From positions 22,632,599-22,696,598 of the forward strand of contig NC_088309.1 of assembly GCF_910592395.1 (NCBI RefSeq): 64,000 nt of DNA. The letters are read 5' to 3'. Positions 1-11,762 of the stretch are shown here, in pieces. The notes under the pieces were generated by a model, which did no database searches, was not told the DNA's origin, and saw only the letters and a list, made by a program, of their open reading frames with translations. Each line of letters opens with the position of its first letter. Positions within the stretch are counted from its first letter, which is position 1. Source of the DNA: Lineus longissimus (taxonomy: Eukaryota > Nemertea > Pilidiophora > Heteronemertea > Lineidae). A program made the translations under genes and the position numbers.

Positions 1-3000
1 AGAAGATTTATTTCACGAAAAATATTTCACTTACATTCAGTTTCTTTTTCTTCGTTTCTGGATAAAAATGCGCCAAGGGAGTGTCCCTTTTAATTTTGTT
101 TTTGTTGTTGATGTTGTTGTTGTTGATTGCTAGCTAGTACATACAATACAGATTACCCTTGGTCATTCCCAAAGGTGCATGTTATAAGAATGATAAGAGG
201 ATGGAAAACAGTGTTACGTATTAATGTTCAAGAACCGCTGTAGTTTTTTTGCTACGTCAATGCTAATTTATACAGAAATCGGTGTCAAAGTTGTTAAGTT
301 CGACCTTATATCACCACTATTACGATATCAGAATCCACAGTAGTATAGTGTTGTGGTACTCTTCATACATGTACATGTAGTCCAACACCGTATTATTTAT
401 TTATATTTCGTATTTTCTGACAGATATCGTGACGTCATCGTCGTCAGAGGTTCAAAGGATCATCATGATATCTTCAAGTATAAACCGGGACTATATTCGT
501 CATTGTTCCCCGTTTTTTATGATACAACTTCAATCCCTGCACCTAATTGAAAGAAGGCCTATGTACATGTACGTCAGCAGGTTTTATTGTGATTTTTTCA
601 ATTCGTCTACACTGTAGAGGAATAAGGATAACTCTCAAATAGTTTTACATTTCAGACAAATTACTCAATTACATCTGAGTTTGAAAAGAAGTATCTCAAC
701 GATGTATTCGTTAATGGCAAATGCATTAATGACATGAATTATCATATTTCATGGCTCATGCAGTAAGAATAGGCATTTTTAGAGACATTTTCCCGTTTTG
801 TATCAGTAAGTTGAGGAATGCAGCTCATCTCTTCCTGTTATGGTACTTAAGGATCTTCAATTTCACATTTGGTAATAAATCAGCCATTGAACACCATGGC
901 AGAAATAATAACGAGCACTCTGTATTTGGTATTTCTAATGGATAAAGTTGTATTTGCAAGTATTTTACTTTTAAGGGACAAAATGTGATGTCTGCCTCGT
1001 CACATCACTCAAACGAAATCCTTCTTCACTAAAGGTAGTAGCAGTACCATTTTAAACAATGTAAAGACCATATTTATCATTCAAATTCTTTATTTCTTAT
1101 TTACGTTATTTCACATTTGATCATATTAACAAACAGAATAGTTTATAAAATATGTATCAAAAGTAAGAACCACACACACCCCAAGATTGACCCCGAGAAA
1201 AGTTGATAATCTGTGATTCCTGGACTTCTCTCTTAATTTTTGTCGAGTTATTGATATCATGATGCAGAAGACCTGTCTGTAATATAGTATAATTGTAAGT
1301 TCCACTCTGTCCACGAAAGGTGACAATAAAAACTAAAAGCCGACCCGACTCTTGATTTTCTTTCTGTGCCTACTGATTATCAGTATAAGCTTGCATCTTG
1401 GAGTTCCAAAGGGTTGACCATTAGTCAAGACTCCGAGGAGTCTGAAAGTCCGTGTCCGTTGATACCTTATCAGGACTCTATCATGTAAGTGTCAATGTAG
1501 AGTCCTTGGGAAATTACGTCTTAAAGCAAGGATTCCATGACGGATTTAGATTCCAATGACTCAAGCTAGTCTCAAGAAGATCGATCACTTGGGACGTCAA
1601 TGCCGGCAAAGAAAGCATCTGATGATCGCAATATGATCTCCACTGTGAGGATATTGTTTTCTCACGAAATTGACTCATAAATTCAGTAAGTTATTGCTTG
1701 TTAACATGAATACCCTCCAAAATATATATTTGAAATCATGTCACGATTATGTCTAATAGAATTCAGAAAATGAAAGGGGTTGTTAAACTCATGATAAAGC
1801 ATGTTCAAAAGTAATAAGTCTAAATGATAGACGTTTTTCAAAGAACAAAAAACCAAAAAAGGATCAATACACCAGCACAAAGTCTGGCATGAGACACCAA
1901 ATTGAGACAAAAGCTTGCGCTAATGAAATACTATTGGTATATGGAGAATTTGTACGTTTGGACGAAATACCCTGATAGGGTAAAAGAAGTTTTATTATCA
2001 GGTTGCATTAAAAAGTGATATTTCTTATCTATGTGCAATTCAATGTCGACCGAGCGCAAAATAAAGAGAAAAAATACTGCCGTGTTTTGACAAAGACTAA
2101 AATATTGACATGGATCAACCCAAAATAGAATCCTAAATATTTGGCGATATTGATCTGACGCGATTAAGAATGAGTTTTTAATAAACCGTTGCAACCATTC
2201 ATAACTATCCCAAAGTAGACCTAAAAATAGAAAAAAAGGCATTCTTATTTTAGAAGCATTTTAATGTAGAACAAAATATTGGTGCAACTCAACCTTAAAA
2301 TAGACCCTATTGTATGTCATTCATCCTTTTGATTTCGTCCAAAATTAGATTTCGCAGGATTAAGTAACTGTTCTTATGATATTTTTAATGGAATTTGAAT
2401 ATAATACACTTGACTTGTTATTGATCCTGTAAACAATGAAAGATTAGTAATTTTGGAGCGGTACGAAGTCGTTTAACAGTAAATATCATTTTAGTTTGCC
2501 TTATTGAAAAACAAGAAGTAAAAAAGGTGCGGACAATATTGTCTCATCAATGCATGGTGATCCACGTTTGCCAACTCTGGGTACGTGTTTACATGTAACC
2601 CATGCAGGTCCTCCCCTCAATTCTTACTTCCATTCTCGTCAAATGACAATATTCATCATATCAATCAATACATTGTATACTTGATCATATTATAAGACGT
2701 CATTGGCCTGGACCAACGTGACGTCATCATGTCATCTTGACGGATGTCGCTCAATAGTGTGTGTGCCCAATAGTCCACGTGTGTTACGACGTCACGACGT
2801 CTTGCACAATTTTGCCCGGGATCCCGACTGCGGTCCAGAGTTCCAAGTTCCGAATGATAGCCTCAAAATAGAGAAAATTATATACATGTTAAGGTCCCAT
2901 TCGAATTAGTTGCCTTAGAAAACTTCAAACCAGGATCAGAGAGGGCTAAAAAATGAGCAAGGTAGGCCATGAAAAAAGGAACCGCGTTGATATCGCATGA

Positions 3001-3162
3001 GCCATGATGATGATTGAGGGATTGCGATTTTGTATGCTGGTGTAGAAGCAGAAAATGTCCCGATGGAAAAGTGTCCGAACGACCGAACCATGACGTAGGC
3101 AACATATATCATTTATCATACGTCCCCTGCCCCTGGCTAAATTTATTTCTACTTTGGTTACA
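1..3162. other. Gene-free stretch
   Basis: No ORF here is longer than about 100 codons and none resembles a known protein. The only low-complexity feature noted is a short TTG/GTT microsatellite near 100-130. The stretch may include 5' noncoding exons of the gene that begins at about 3175, but no splice chain could be established. Confidence 0.5.
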
Positions 3163-3174
3163 GGTGTCGTTATC

Positions 3175-5514
3175 ATGTTACGACTGATGATTGGAGGAGT
3201 CTACCATTATTCTGGACTGGCATGGCTTGGTAGGTTTTGATCTGAAAAGAAAATCTGAGATCCAATTCGATTGCGTTTCACCATTTGCCTGTCGGAGATT
3301 GTCGGCTTCGTCTCACCATATAAATTATCTCATTTTTTCGAAATGGCGTTTGGTGACTTTCGCACGCGCATCTGAGTTCCACATGTATATACACTGGGCA
3401 CTAAAAAACTTATTTATAGTAAACACATACTGTACGGCATATACGTACTGATTAATGGCGGTTCCTTTCTCATTCCAGGAAGAAAATTTGGATATTCAAC
3501 TGAGCAGATAATTGAAGAAGATTGCGAACCGATGAAATGCGATAAGGGGATGGAAAAATTGTCATCAAAGTTTAAAGAAAAACCGAAACGAAATAATAAA
3601 AGCGATACAAAAATGAATGAATATAGAAATATGGGGTCAGTTGACCCAGACACTTCTGATGCAGGGAAACGAAATGTAGAAAGTGATGAAAAAGAAACAA
3701 AAACACCTGATATAGAGTGTTTGTATTCTGACCACAATCCAATTTCAAGTGAGAAACCACTGGCTAATCAAGGCATGGGTACAGTTGGAAAAGGACAAGA
3801 AGGGTCGAAAGACAACGTTAATGTTCTGCATATGGAAGAACAGAGTTTGCCAGATCAGAGTGCGTCGACGTCGCCTCCAGTTTGCCGTCAAAAGAGAGGA
3901 GAAATCTTCAGAACCCGTATTCCAATCTCAACTGAGGAACATCGAATGAGACTTACATACGAACTCTATAGAATTATATCTCAAAGCGATATACGAGATG
4001 TGACCACAGTAACGCCTGTGTTAACTGATGGAGTAGGGCCATCAGATGCGAAGACGGTAAAGAAATATATAATCGAGACAGGCCTCAATTCGTCATATTT
4101 CTATGGCACCGACTGTGCACGATGTGATCACGCCAAAATTTGTCACATCCACGGTTGTCAGGCAAATGACGCCCAACAATTAAATAGGATGTCGTCTGCT
4201 GAGATGGATGGAAAAGAAAAGCACACAAAAAGAACAAGCGGGTATGGTGAACATCTCTTTGAACGCTTAACAGATTTCGAAACGAGTGTTGCCGACAAGA
4301 TCAAACCCGAAGTCACAACTGCTGACGGGCCTACTGGAGACACTCTTGCGCCTAAGATTGATACGGACAAGGCCACTCCTGATAGCAAGGTCAAGGTTGT
4401 TTCGAAAATTGATACACGCAGGAATCCTGATTACAAGGTCATAATTGCCGCAAAAATTGACACGGGTAGAGGTAGACCTTCTCCGGATGCCAATGTCAAG
4501 GTTGTTTCGAAAACCTGTCGAGGCAGAGTCGCGCCGGATAACACGATCAATGTTATTTCGAAAATCGACACGGGCAGAGTCATTTCGAGTAACGAGGTCA
4601 ACGAAATTTTGGAAATCGACACTGGAAGAAACAGTCCTAATACCACAGTCAAGGTTGCTTCAAAAATCGAAACGGACAGAGTCACTCCTATTACTAATAC
4701 CAAGGTCAAGGTTAGTCCTAAAATCCGTGGACCAGGCAGGGTCACACCTGATAGGAAGTTCAGAATTGCTTCCAAGATCAATACTGGCAGGGTCACTCCT
4801 CATAAGATCACGGTTGCTCCCAAAATAGATACGGACAGGGTCACTCCGAACGTCAAGGTCAAGGCCCCTTCCAAAATCGACACGGGAAGGGTCACTCCTA
4901 ACACCAAGGTCAAGGTTGCTCCCAAAATCGACACGGGCATAGTCACTCCTAACATCAAGGTCAAGATCGCTTCCAAAATCGACACGGGAAGGGTCACTCC
5001 TAACACCAAGGTCAAGGTTGCTCCAAAAAAAGACACGGGCACAGTCACTCCAAACACCAAGTCCAAGGTCAAGGTCGCTTCCACAATCGACACGGGAAGG
5101 GTCACTCCTGACACCAAGGTCAAGGTTGCTCCCAAAATCGACACGGGCAGAGACACTCCTAGCATCAAGGTCAAGGTCGCTTCCAAAATCGACACGGGAA
5201 GGGTCACTCCTAACACCAAGGTCAAGGTTGCTCCCAGAATCAACACGGGCAAGTTCAACGTTGCTTCCGAAATTGATGCCGGAAGGCTGACACCTTTTAA
5301 CAAGAATGATGTCATTCCGGCTAGCAAAATCAAAAGTAGGGGCACGGCCACAAACAAGATGGACAGTGCTGCGGAAACCGCTCTCAACTCCTCCATTGAA
5401 GGAACAGGAAAGAAGAGACATTGTCTCAATCCTTTGCATCTCAAACCCAGTTTGCCAGGAGTAGGCAGGGCGAAATCGTCTCCAGATGTCGCTGGTCGAG
5501 GTATCTGGCGTTAA
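3175..5514 (+). CDS. Unrecognised basic repeat protein, about 696 aa, two coding exons
   Basis: I do not recognise this protein. The frame from ATG 3532 to the stop at 5514 is open for 660 codons and stays open upstream to an acceptor at 3477-3478 (TTCTCATTCCAG). A small upstream exon (ATG 3175 to 3229, ending CTTG before GTAGGT) joins it in phase and would start the protein MLRLMIGGVYHYSGLAWLGR. The first third is hydrophilic, with a small Cys/His cluster (CARCDHAKICHIHGC, codons at about 4112-4156). From about 4290 to 5270 the protein is built of units of about 17 residues of the type KIDTGRVTPNTKVKVAP, rich in Lys, Thr, Val and TP. No enzyme domain, clear signal peptide or coiled coil was seen. 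AATAAA lies 212 bp after the stop. The long open frame and conserved repeat phase argue for coding; the first exon and start are less certain. Confidence 0.6.
4290..5270 (+). repeat. In-frame 51-bp coding tandem repeat
   Basis: The unit AAAATCGACACGGGAAGGGT(...) recurs about every 51 bp, with some longer and shorter copies. It is most regular from 4800 to 5250 and decays toward the 5' end. Because 51 is a multiple of three, the repeat keeps the frame and encodes a 17-residue unit. It also keeps two antisense frames open, which explains the long minus-strand ORFs over it. Confidence 0.8.
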
Positions 5515-5725
5515 ACGGCCGAAATGAGACCTGTTATGACGCGTAATTTCTTAACTTTTGGTATTCAGACTTTGAAAAGTACGTCTTGAAAATGAGAACT
5601 ACCATTGTCATTCATGTCATTAAAAACAACAAAATGTTACTCAAAATGGTTTCAGCGACAAACGGAATCGGCAGCATTGTTGTCCCTGCTATGGAGTGTA
5701 AGCTAACGTTTAGTACATGATTGTC

Positions 5726-5731
5726 AATAAA
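5726..5731 (+). terminator. Poly(A) signal AATAAA of the repeat-protein gene
   Basis: AATAAA lies 212 bp after the stop at 5514 and is the first such hexamer noticed in the 3' flank. Confidence 0.5.
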
Positions 5732-6559
5732 TATCAAATTCTTTACAGCTTTAATTCCATTTTCCCTGCATCCAATCAGAGTCTTTTAAATAAACCATAG
5801 TCATTGAGGGCGGGTCCCACCGAGCCATCTTTGATGTTTATATAATTCCAACTTCAGATTGAAATCTTCGCAGACGCATCCAAGCTGTTCTATGCCAGCT
5901 TCTGAAGTTGTTATTGAGGTGGAGTCCCTACATGACCGAGACCACTCAAGTCCTCTAACAGCACCACCCTCCTTATCCATCATATCGTTAACGCCCAGTT
6001 CAACATGTGGTTGTTCCCCATATTTCGATGTTTCCATAGGGAGACAGCTGTAGAGACCATGGATGACTTTTCGGTTGGGACTTTCCGGCTCGGCAACACC
6101 AATATTATTGAAACTATAGTGCTGCAATCTCGTGGTCCTGTGATAATCTAAACGTCAAGTTTCTGGTCGCATACAAGCAGGCAGGCCACGGCGTCTCCGA
6201 ATAATTTGACTTGGTAGTTGCATTCTGAACAAGGGTACCGCTGGATGGCCACGGGAATTCTTCCTCTGAGATGTCAGCTTTCGAAGACATCCTCAAATGC
6301 TTAGGTTGGTGGATGTGACGAATAGGGCTGTAGCCTTCAGGTCATGTTGGGCCATAGGCTGCACGTACTTTTGAGCCAGGAATTGCTGTATGTGTTAGAT
6401 ATCGACAGCAACACAATGGCGGTCCGCTACTGGAGGTCAAATAGTATCTCAGTTATGTCTTTGGCTGCATCGAGACAACTGCTAAACTACTTCATGGCAT
6501 TCAGGAGCCATTGTCTTTGGGAAATCGGCTTGGCTGCTGGATCGTCGTGGTGGAGGATT

Positions 6560-7990
6560 CGTGCCATCATCTTTGAGACGTCCGATCACAGAAATGTTGC
6601 TGGCCGAGGACACTTTTCGGTAGGATGTGCCATTGTCTTTGAGAAGTCGGAGAAAATAAACTATGTTGCTGAACGTCTCTCAGGACATTTGAAACTATTA
6701 CACCGGCAGTCATTCTGATAGATGGGTCAATGTTTTTGAGAAGTCGGTAATCGGCCAACGCTCTTTCTGATAGATGTGACATTGTACTTGAGAGGTCGGT
6801 GAAACCAGACAATGCGTGCATGTCTTTCTGATAGATGTGTCATTGTCTTTGAGAGGTCGGTGACACCAAACAACGCTTGCATGTCTTTCTGATAGATGTG
6901 TCATTGTCTTTGAGAGGTCGGTGAAACCAGACAACGCTTGCATGTCTTTCTGATAGATGTGTCATTGTCTTTGTGAGTCGGAGTAGCCAGACATCGCTGT
7001 TGGGCGTCTTTCTGATAGATGAGTCATTGTCTTTGAGAGTCGGAGAACCACACAACGATGTCGGGCGAGTCTTCGTCGTCTTTGAGAAGTCGAAGTAGCC
7101 AGAAAACGCTGTTGCTGGTTGTCTTCTTCTGGAGTCGCGTCATTTTCTTGGAGAAGTTTCTGATTGAGAAGCCATTGTCTTTGAGAAGTCGGATTGAATA
7201 ACACTGGTACTGAACGTCTTTTGGTCTTTGAGATGTCAATGGTGTCATCTCTACATGTAGTTCTATCCACAGAAGTCTCCCTGATACATGAGTCACTGCA
7301 TGTCCTCCAGATGTCAGTCACATCTGGACAATGTAGCCTCGGCAATATAGGTCTCACTACTGGCGGTCTTCAGGCAGTCACGTTGAGATGTTACCCGGTA
7401 GACAATGCTTCTGGTTAGGGATCGAGACAGCTGCTGAACATCGTAGGTGCCATGTGTTAGAGAAGTCTGAGTAGACGAGCAAAGTAGAAAGACAACGCTG
7501 TTACATGTCTTTCTGAATGAGGTGCCATTGTCTTTTATGAGTTGGAGTAAACGGGACTGTGCTGCTAGAGGTCTTTCTAAAAGACGTGCCTTTGTCCCAG
7601 CGAAGTTGGAGTAACTAGAAGTTAGACAACATTGCTGGGTATCTTTCTGATAGAGGTGCTGTAGTCTTGGAGTTGTCAGAATTAATTGACAATGGTGCGA
7701 GACGTCTGTGAGAGGTGCATTTGTCTCCGACAGGTCTAGAGTAACTGCTGGATGTCTTTCCGATTGTCTTTCATTGATGACAGTGGTGGCTAGCTTCTTG
7801 CATTGGTTGTTCTAGCGATGGGTTCATTTCGGATACATGAGCCACTGCCTTGAGATGGTCACATCTAGACAATGTAACTGGGGCAACGTCGGGCTACCAC
7901 TGAACGTCTATCAGTAGTGGTGGTCTCCGAGATGTCTGGGTTTAAGGTTTTGAACAACTAACGTGTGTTGCTGTGTCTAGTATTAAGCCC
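6560..7990. repeat. Degenerate minisatellite, unit about 61 bp
   Basis: The phrase TCTTTCTGATAGATGTGTCA followed by TTGTCTTTGAGAGGTCGGTG recurs at a spacing of about 61 bp, most cleanly from 6760 to 7040 (TCTTTCTGATAG near 6822, 6883 and 6944). Diverged copies with words such as CATTGTCTTTGAGAAGTCGG, GACAACGCTGTTACATGTCTTTCTG and GGTGCCATTGTC extend to about 7990 and in weaker form back to about 6560. Overlapping short minus-strand ORFs are products of the repeat and not genes. No coding function is supported. Confidence 0.75.
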
Positions 7991-9329
7991 TCCTTTGGCA
8001 TAGGCAGTGACTGATACTCGGTCTCAGGATGACATCTGCAATTGAGTAGTCACTTTGTTCCAAGCACTGTCAAATATGGCAATATTAGACAGAGTAACAA
8101 GTTGTGTGAATGATTGTGACAATGTCTTTTAACCGTAGCTTTCCAATTTTAGAAACACAGACTGATATATTGGCCACCTCCAGACATTGTTCCTGGCAAG
8201 GAAGATATCACCGTAATTTTCACTCTATATATAATTTATTTGTCTATGATGACACAGAGGATGTACATTATTTTTGTATTTTACAGCTTTCGGACAGTAT
8301 GTACAGTTTCCAATATACATATGTCCCACATGACCATCATCTCTGCACAGGCAGGTGCTGACCTCCTTTGGTCTTGTATGCCATTTTCAATTTGCATTTT
8401 TACATAGTATTACTATCGCTCAGTTTGTCTCTTTCCCCATTGAATATATAACAAAGACAATACACACTGCAAGCTCTCTTTGTACAGAGGTCACTGGACA
8501 GTATACTTTCAGACAATTTCACCAAGCAGTAAGAGAGAAAAGTCAGCACAAGCCTGTGGAGATCAACCAGATAGACTGAGACCAACAAACCAAGAGGATT
8601 GCGGTATAACAAAGTGCTACCACCAACATCACCACTACGATTTTAACATGCAAGACAAGGGAGAAATCAATTTTAGCTCGATAATCCTTAAAATTCTGCT
8701 GCTTCAAATTTCTCTTAATGACTTCAAAATATGTGACTCTGATCCAGGCAACCATAACACAAACGACCTAGCTGAGAATGTGTAGTACAGGCATCCTGTC
8801 CTATGCAATACAATGTTTTTGTATGAAACTGACAGCACCTAGTACATATTTCTCAATGAATAGCTAGGTTTTCTATTGGCAGCCACTGTAGAGAAATCTG
8901 AAGTTGGGCAGATGAGTACAAAATAACAGGAAGTTATCAGTTAATGATATAAACAAACTGTCACAGAAGTCAATTTCTCCCTTTGGACAAACCTATCCCA
9001 TGATGATGGACGTACACAAGTGGCTAAAGTATGGTTAATGAACATGCTATCAAACTCAAAGTAACATGGTGAGGAGATATAAAAGTGTTTAAGAATTTCT
9101 CCAGTTAGCTCTACTACACAGTCCAGACCTTCATAAAGAATATAATATAATTTTACCTCAAATCAAGAAGCTTTCAAGTTGAAGGTGACCATCCTCATTT
9201 GGCTTACAGGTAACACATCATTCATAGAGAATTCTTTGAAAGGCTAGACTACAGACTGCCTCACAATACTATGCTTGTAAATGTATGGACATAAATTTGA
9301 CCATGAATGAACAAATAAAGACTAAAGAC
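7991..9329. other. Gene-free stretch between the minisatellite and the SMIM14 3' end
   Basis: Only short ORFs (up to about 100 codons) without recognisable similarity are present. No repeat or splice chain was seen. Confidence 0.5.
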
Positions 9330-9339
9330 TTTATTTATT
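9330..9339 (-). terminator. Candidate poly(A) signals of SMIM14
   Basis: TTTATTTATT on the plus strand gives two overlapping AATAAA on the minus strand, 2.4 kb downstream of the SMIM14 stop. This implies a long 3'UTR. Use of this site is an inference. Confidence 0.4.
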
Positions 9340-11762
9340 CTTGTTTTTACCAATATATTGTCAAAGCCTCCTTTACCATTTATACTTGATAATATGGAAT
9401 TACTCATACTGTGAGTGAGGCACCATACACTAATAATAACAATATTATGAGGTAGTCTTTTCTCTGAATACAATGAAACAGTTCAGTTAGAGACAGAACA
9501 TGGCACTTTTTCATTACACAACATGAATTTGTGAAATAACGGCAACAAAAAAAATCATTTAAAATATCTCTTTCCATCCCCTGGATGCTAGTAGCTCAAC
9601 CACATCAAATTGAAAAAACACCACAGGGACATACTCTCCATTTTCGCATTATTATTTACATTTAGTACAGGTAGCATTCCACAAGTCATTTTTATTTACT
9701 GAGGTGAAAATTCTGCTTAATGAGACCATTTCGCACAGAGAATGGTAACTGAGAGGGCTAGAAAAGGTCGCTTCTTCTCCTCCCCATTCAAATCTTTTTT
9801 ATGATAATTCTATCATTCACAATATCAAATCAATACAGGTGTACACACTCGTAACAATTGCAACACTTTGCATCACTTTTGGCACCAAAAATTGCACAGG
9901 TTCAGTTCGTAGTTATTCAATCAATTAAAATGCAAGAAAACAAAGGAAATGTGCAAATGATTTTCATTTCAACTATCCCATCATTATGTCCAGAGAATGA
10001 GAAAGATCCCCCCTCAAAATTTACTTGCATGCTTTTCAATGTCACGTTTTTTATCAATTTTAATTCAACATCACACTTTTAATGGCCAAAGAAAATATAA
10101 AGTTATCTGTGTCGTTCACAGATAATCCTCACAACTTGACAGTCCATAAAGTGCCAAAGAAGCTGAAGACCAACAAACCATAATTATCACAGAAAAAAAA
10201 ACTATACACATTTCAAGGGAAAACACTGGTTTGCCTTGGGGACAGAAACTCAATGGTGAATGTTTTTTATGACCAAAAAATCCTTCGTATCACATAGAAT
10301 AGCCAATCTCATGAAGCAAAAAACTGTGATGCTTTGGGATAACATGAATGATTCACGAAAGACTTTTACTATTTCCATTCCATTGATTGAAAAGCACATC
10401 AAACTCAGGCAGCACCCTTATTCAAAAAACCTTCTATAAGTACATACAACACAGTGAATAAATTTCCCTCATCCTCATAATTAGATGGTGTAAATGATAC
10501 TGTATGGATACAGCAAGCCTTTCAGGGACTGGGTGAATGAAAACTGCCAGAAATCTGCAGCAATGGTTTTGTAGAGCTGAAGGGCCCTTGGTTTGTGATC
10601 AATCACCACCAGACAAACATTGACAAATGGGTGATCAACAGGCAGTGATCCCAAAGGTACATTATATGATGGTGCCACTGCTAGTATACATATTATAGCC
10701 AAGACGACAGGTAGCAACCAACCACTGCTGGTATATAGCCAAGTGAACTGGTACCAACCATGACAACAGTAAAAATCAAAACTGATGCTTATGTATGTTG
10801 GCACAGAGTGCAACTGCAGCAGATTCCTAGCTTTACCAATAACCAAACACAAAAAAATTCAAAAGATGAGATTCTAGTATCTGAATGAAGTTTTTTGAAG
10901 TCCCCCCCCAGTTGCTGTAGCAGTCTCCATCTTAAAATTGGGGGTGGTGATTGGAGCTATATTTTCCTTGCACGCAAATATGGTTATCATACATTACACC
11001 CCAAATTTCCTCCTTATACATTGTCAAACTATTATATCGGCATAGGATTAAAAGTATTTAAGATTTATCTCTGAATACCCTGTCCCCGTAATGGTTAATT
11101 AATGACAAGCGCAGCCAAAAGAGGGCACACTGAGTCAGCAGCACAAAATGGAAGTGACGAATCAATGAATATATGAAGTTTTTTTTCTTCTATAAGGTTA
11201 TATCCAAATCCTGACGTGCAGACATTCCTTGGCGTTTCTTGACAAAGTTTAGTGGATAGCAGGGGGTGGTGGTGGTGGATTTGACCCCTGAAAGGAAAAT
11301 AAAATAACAGATAACTTCAGTGCACAACGACACATTTTTTCAAGGTATATTTTCTAAATATTTGGAAATCGCAACTGAATGTGATGAATCGAGTGCACCT
11401 TGTTCATAACTTTGGAACACCCAGTGGCGTTATTGATTGATTCACAACAGAATATCACTCAATGTTGTGAGAGTTTCCATTGGAAACATCTATGCGTGAG
11501 TGGATTATCAATCAAGAACCGTTACATTATGATACATACACATGTACAGATAACATGCATATTCTGAAGGGTGGCAACATATTGTAGACTGTGTAAAGCA
11601 AAATTTACATAGATAGCAGTAATTTTTTAAAAAAACCATTTAGTCTCCATGGCCCAGGTCATCAAAACATTTAATTCTCGACCTTTTCAATAATGCAGAT
11701 TTTGGAAAATAGGGGCTGGTCATGCTTTGTTGGCTATGTAATGCAGGTAATGCAATAGCTAA
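9340..11762 (-). other. Probable long 3'UTR of SMIM14
   Basis: This AT-rich stretch follows the SMIM14 stop on the minus strand. It has no convincing ORF and includes a short CCACC microsatellite (plus-strand GGTGGTGGTGG near 11268). It is assigned as 3'UTR only because no other gene is visible. Confidence 0.4.

Noticed and set aside
4431..5444. Minus-strand ORFs of 259, 214 and 121 codons opposite the 17-aa repeat gene
   Set aside because: They are open only because the 51-bp repeat repeats their codons too; composition is monotonous and there is no splice or start context.
6710..7357. Several minus-strand ORFs rich in HLSER and SQRQ
   Set aside because: Translations of the 61-bp minisatellite in different frames; units shift frame, so no single protein is maintained.
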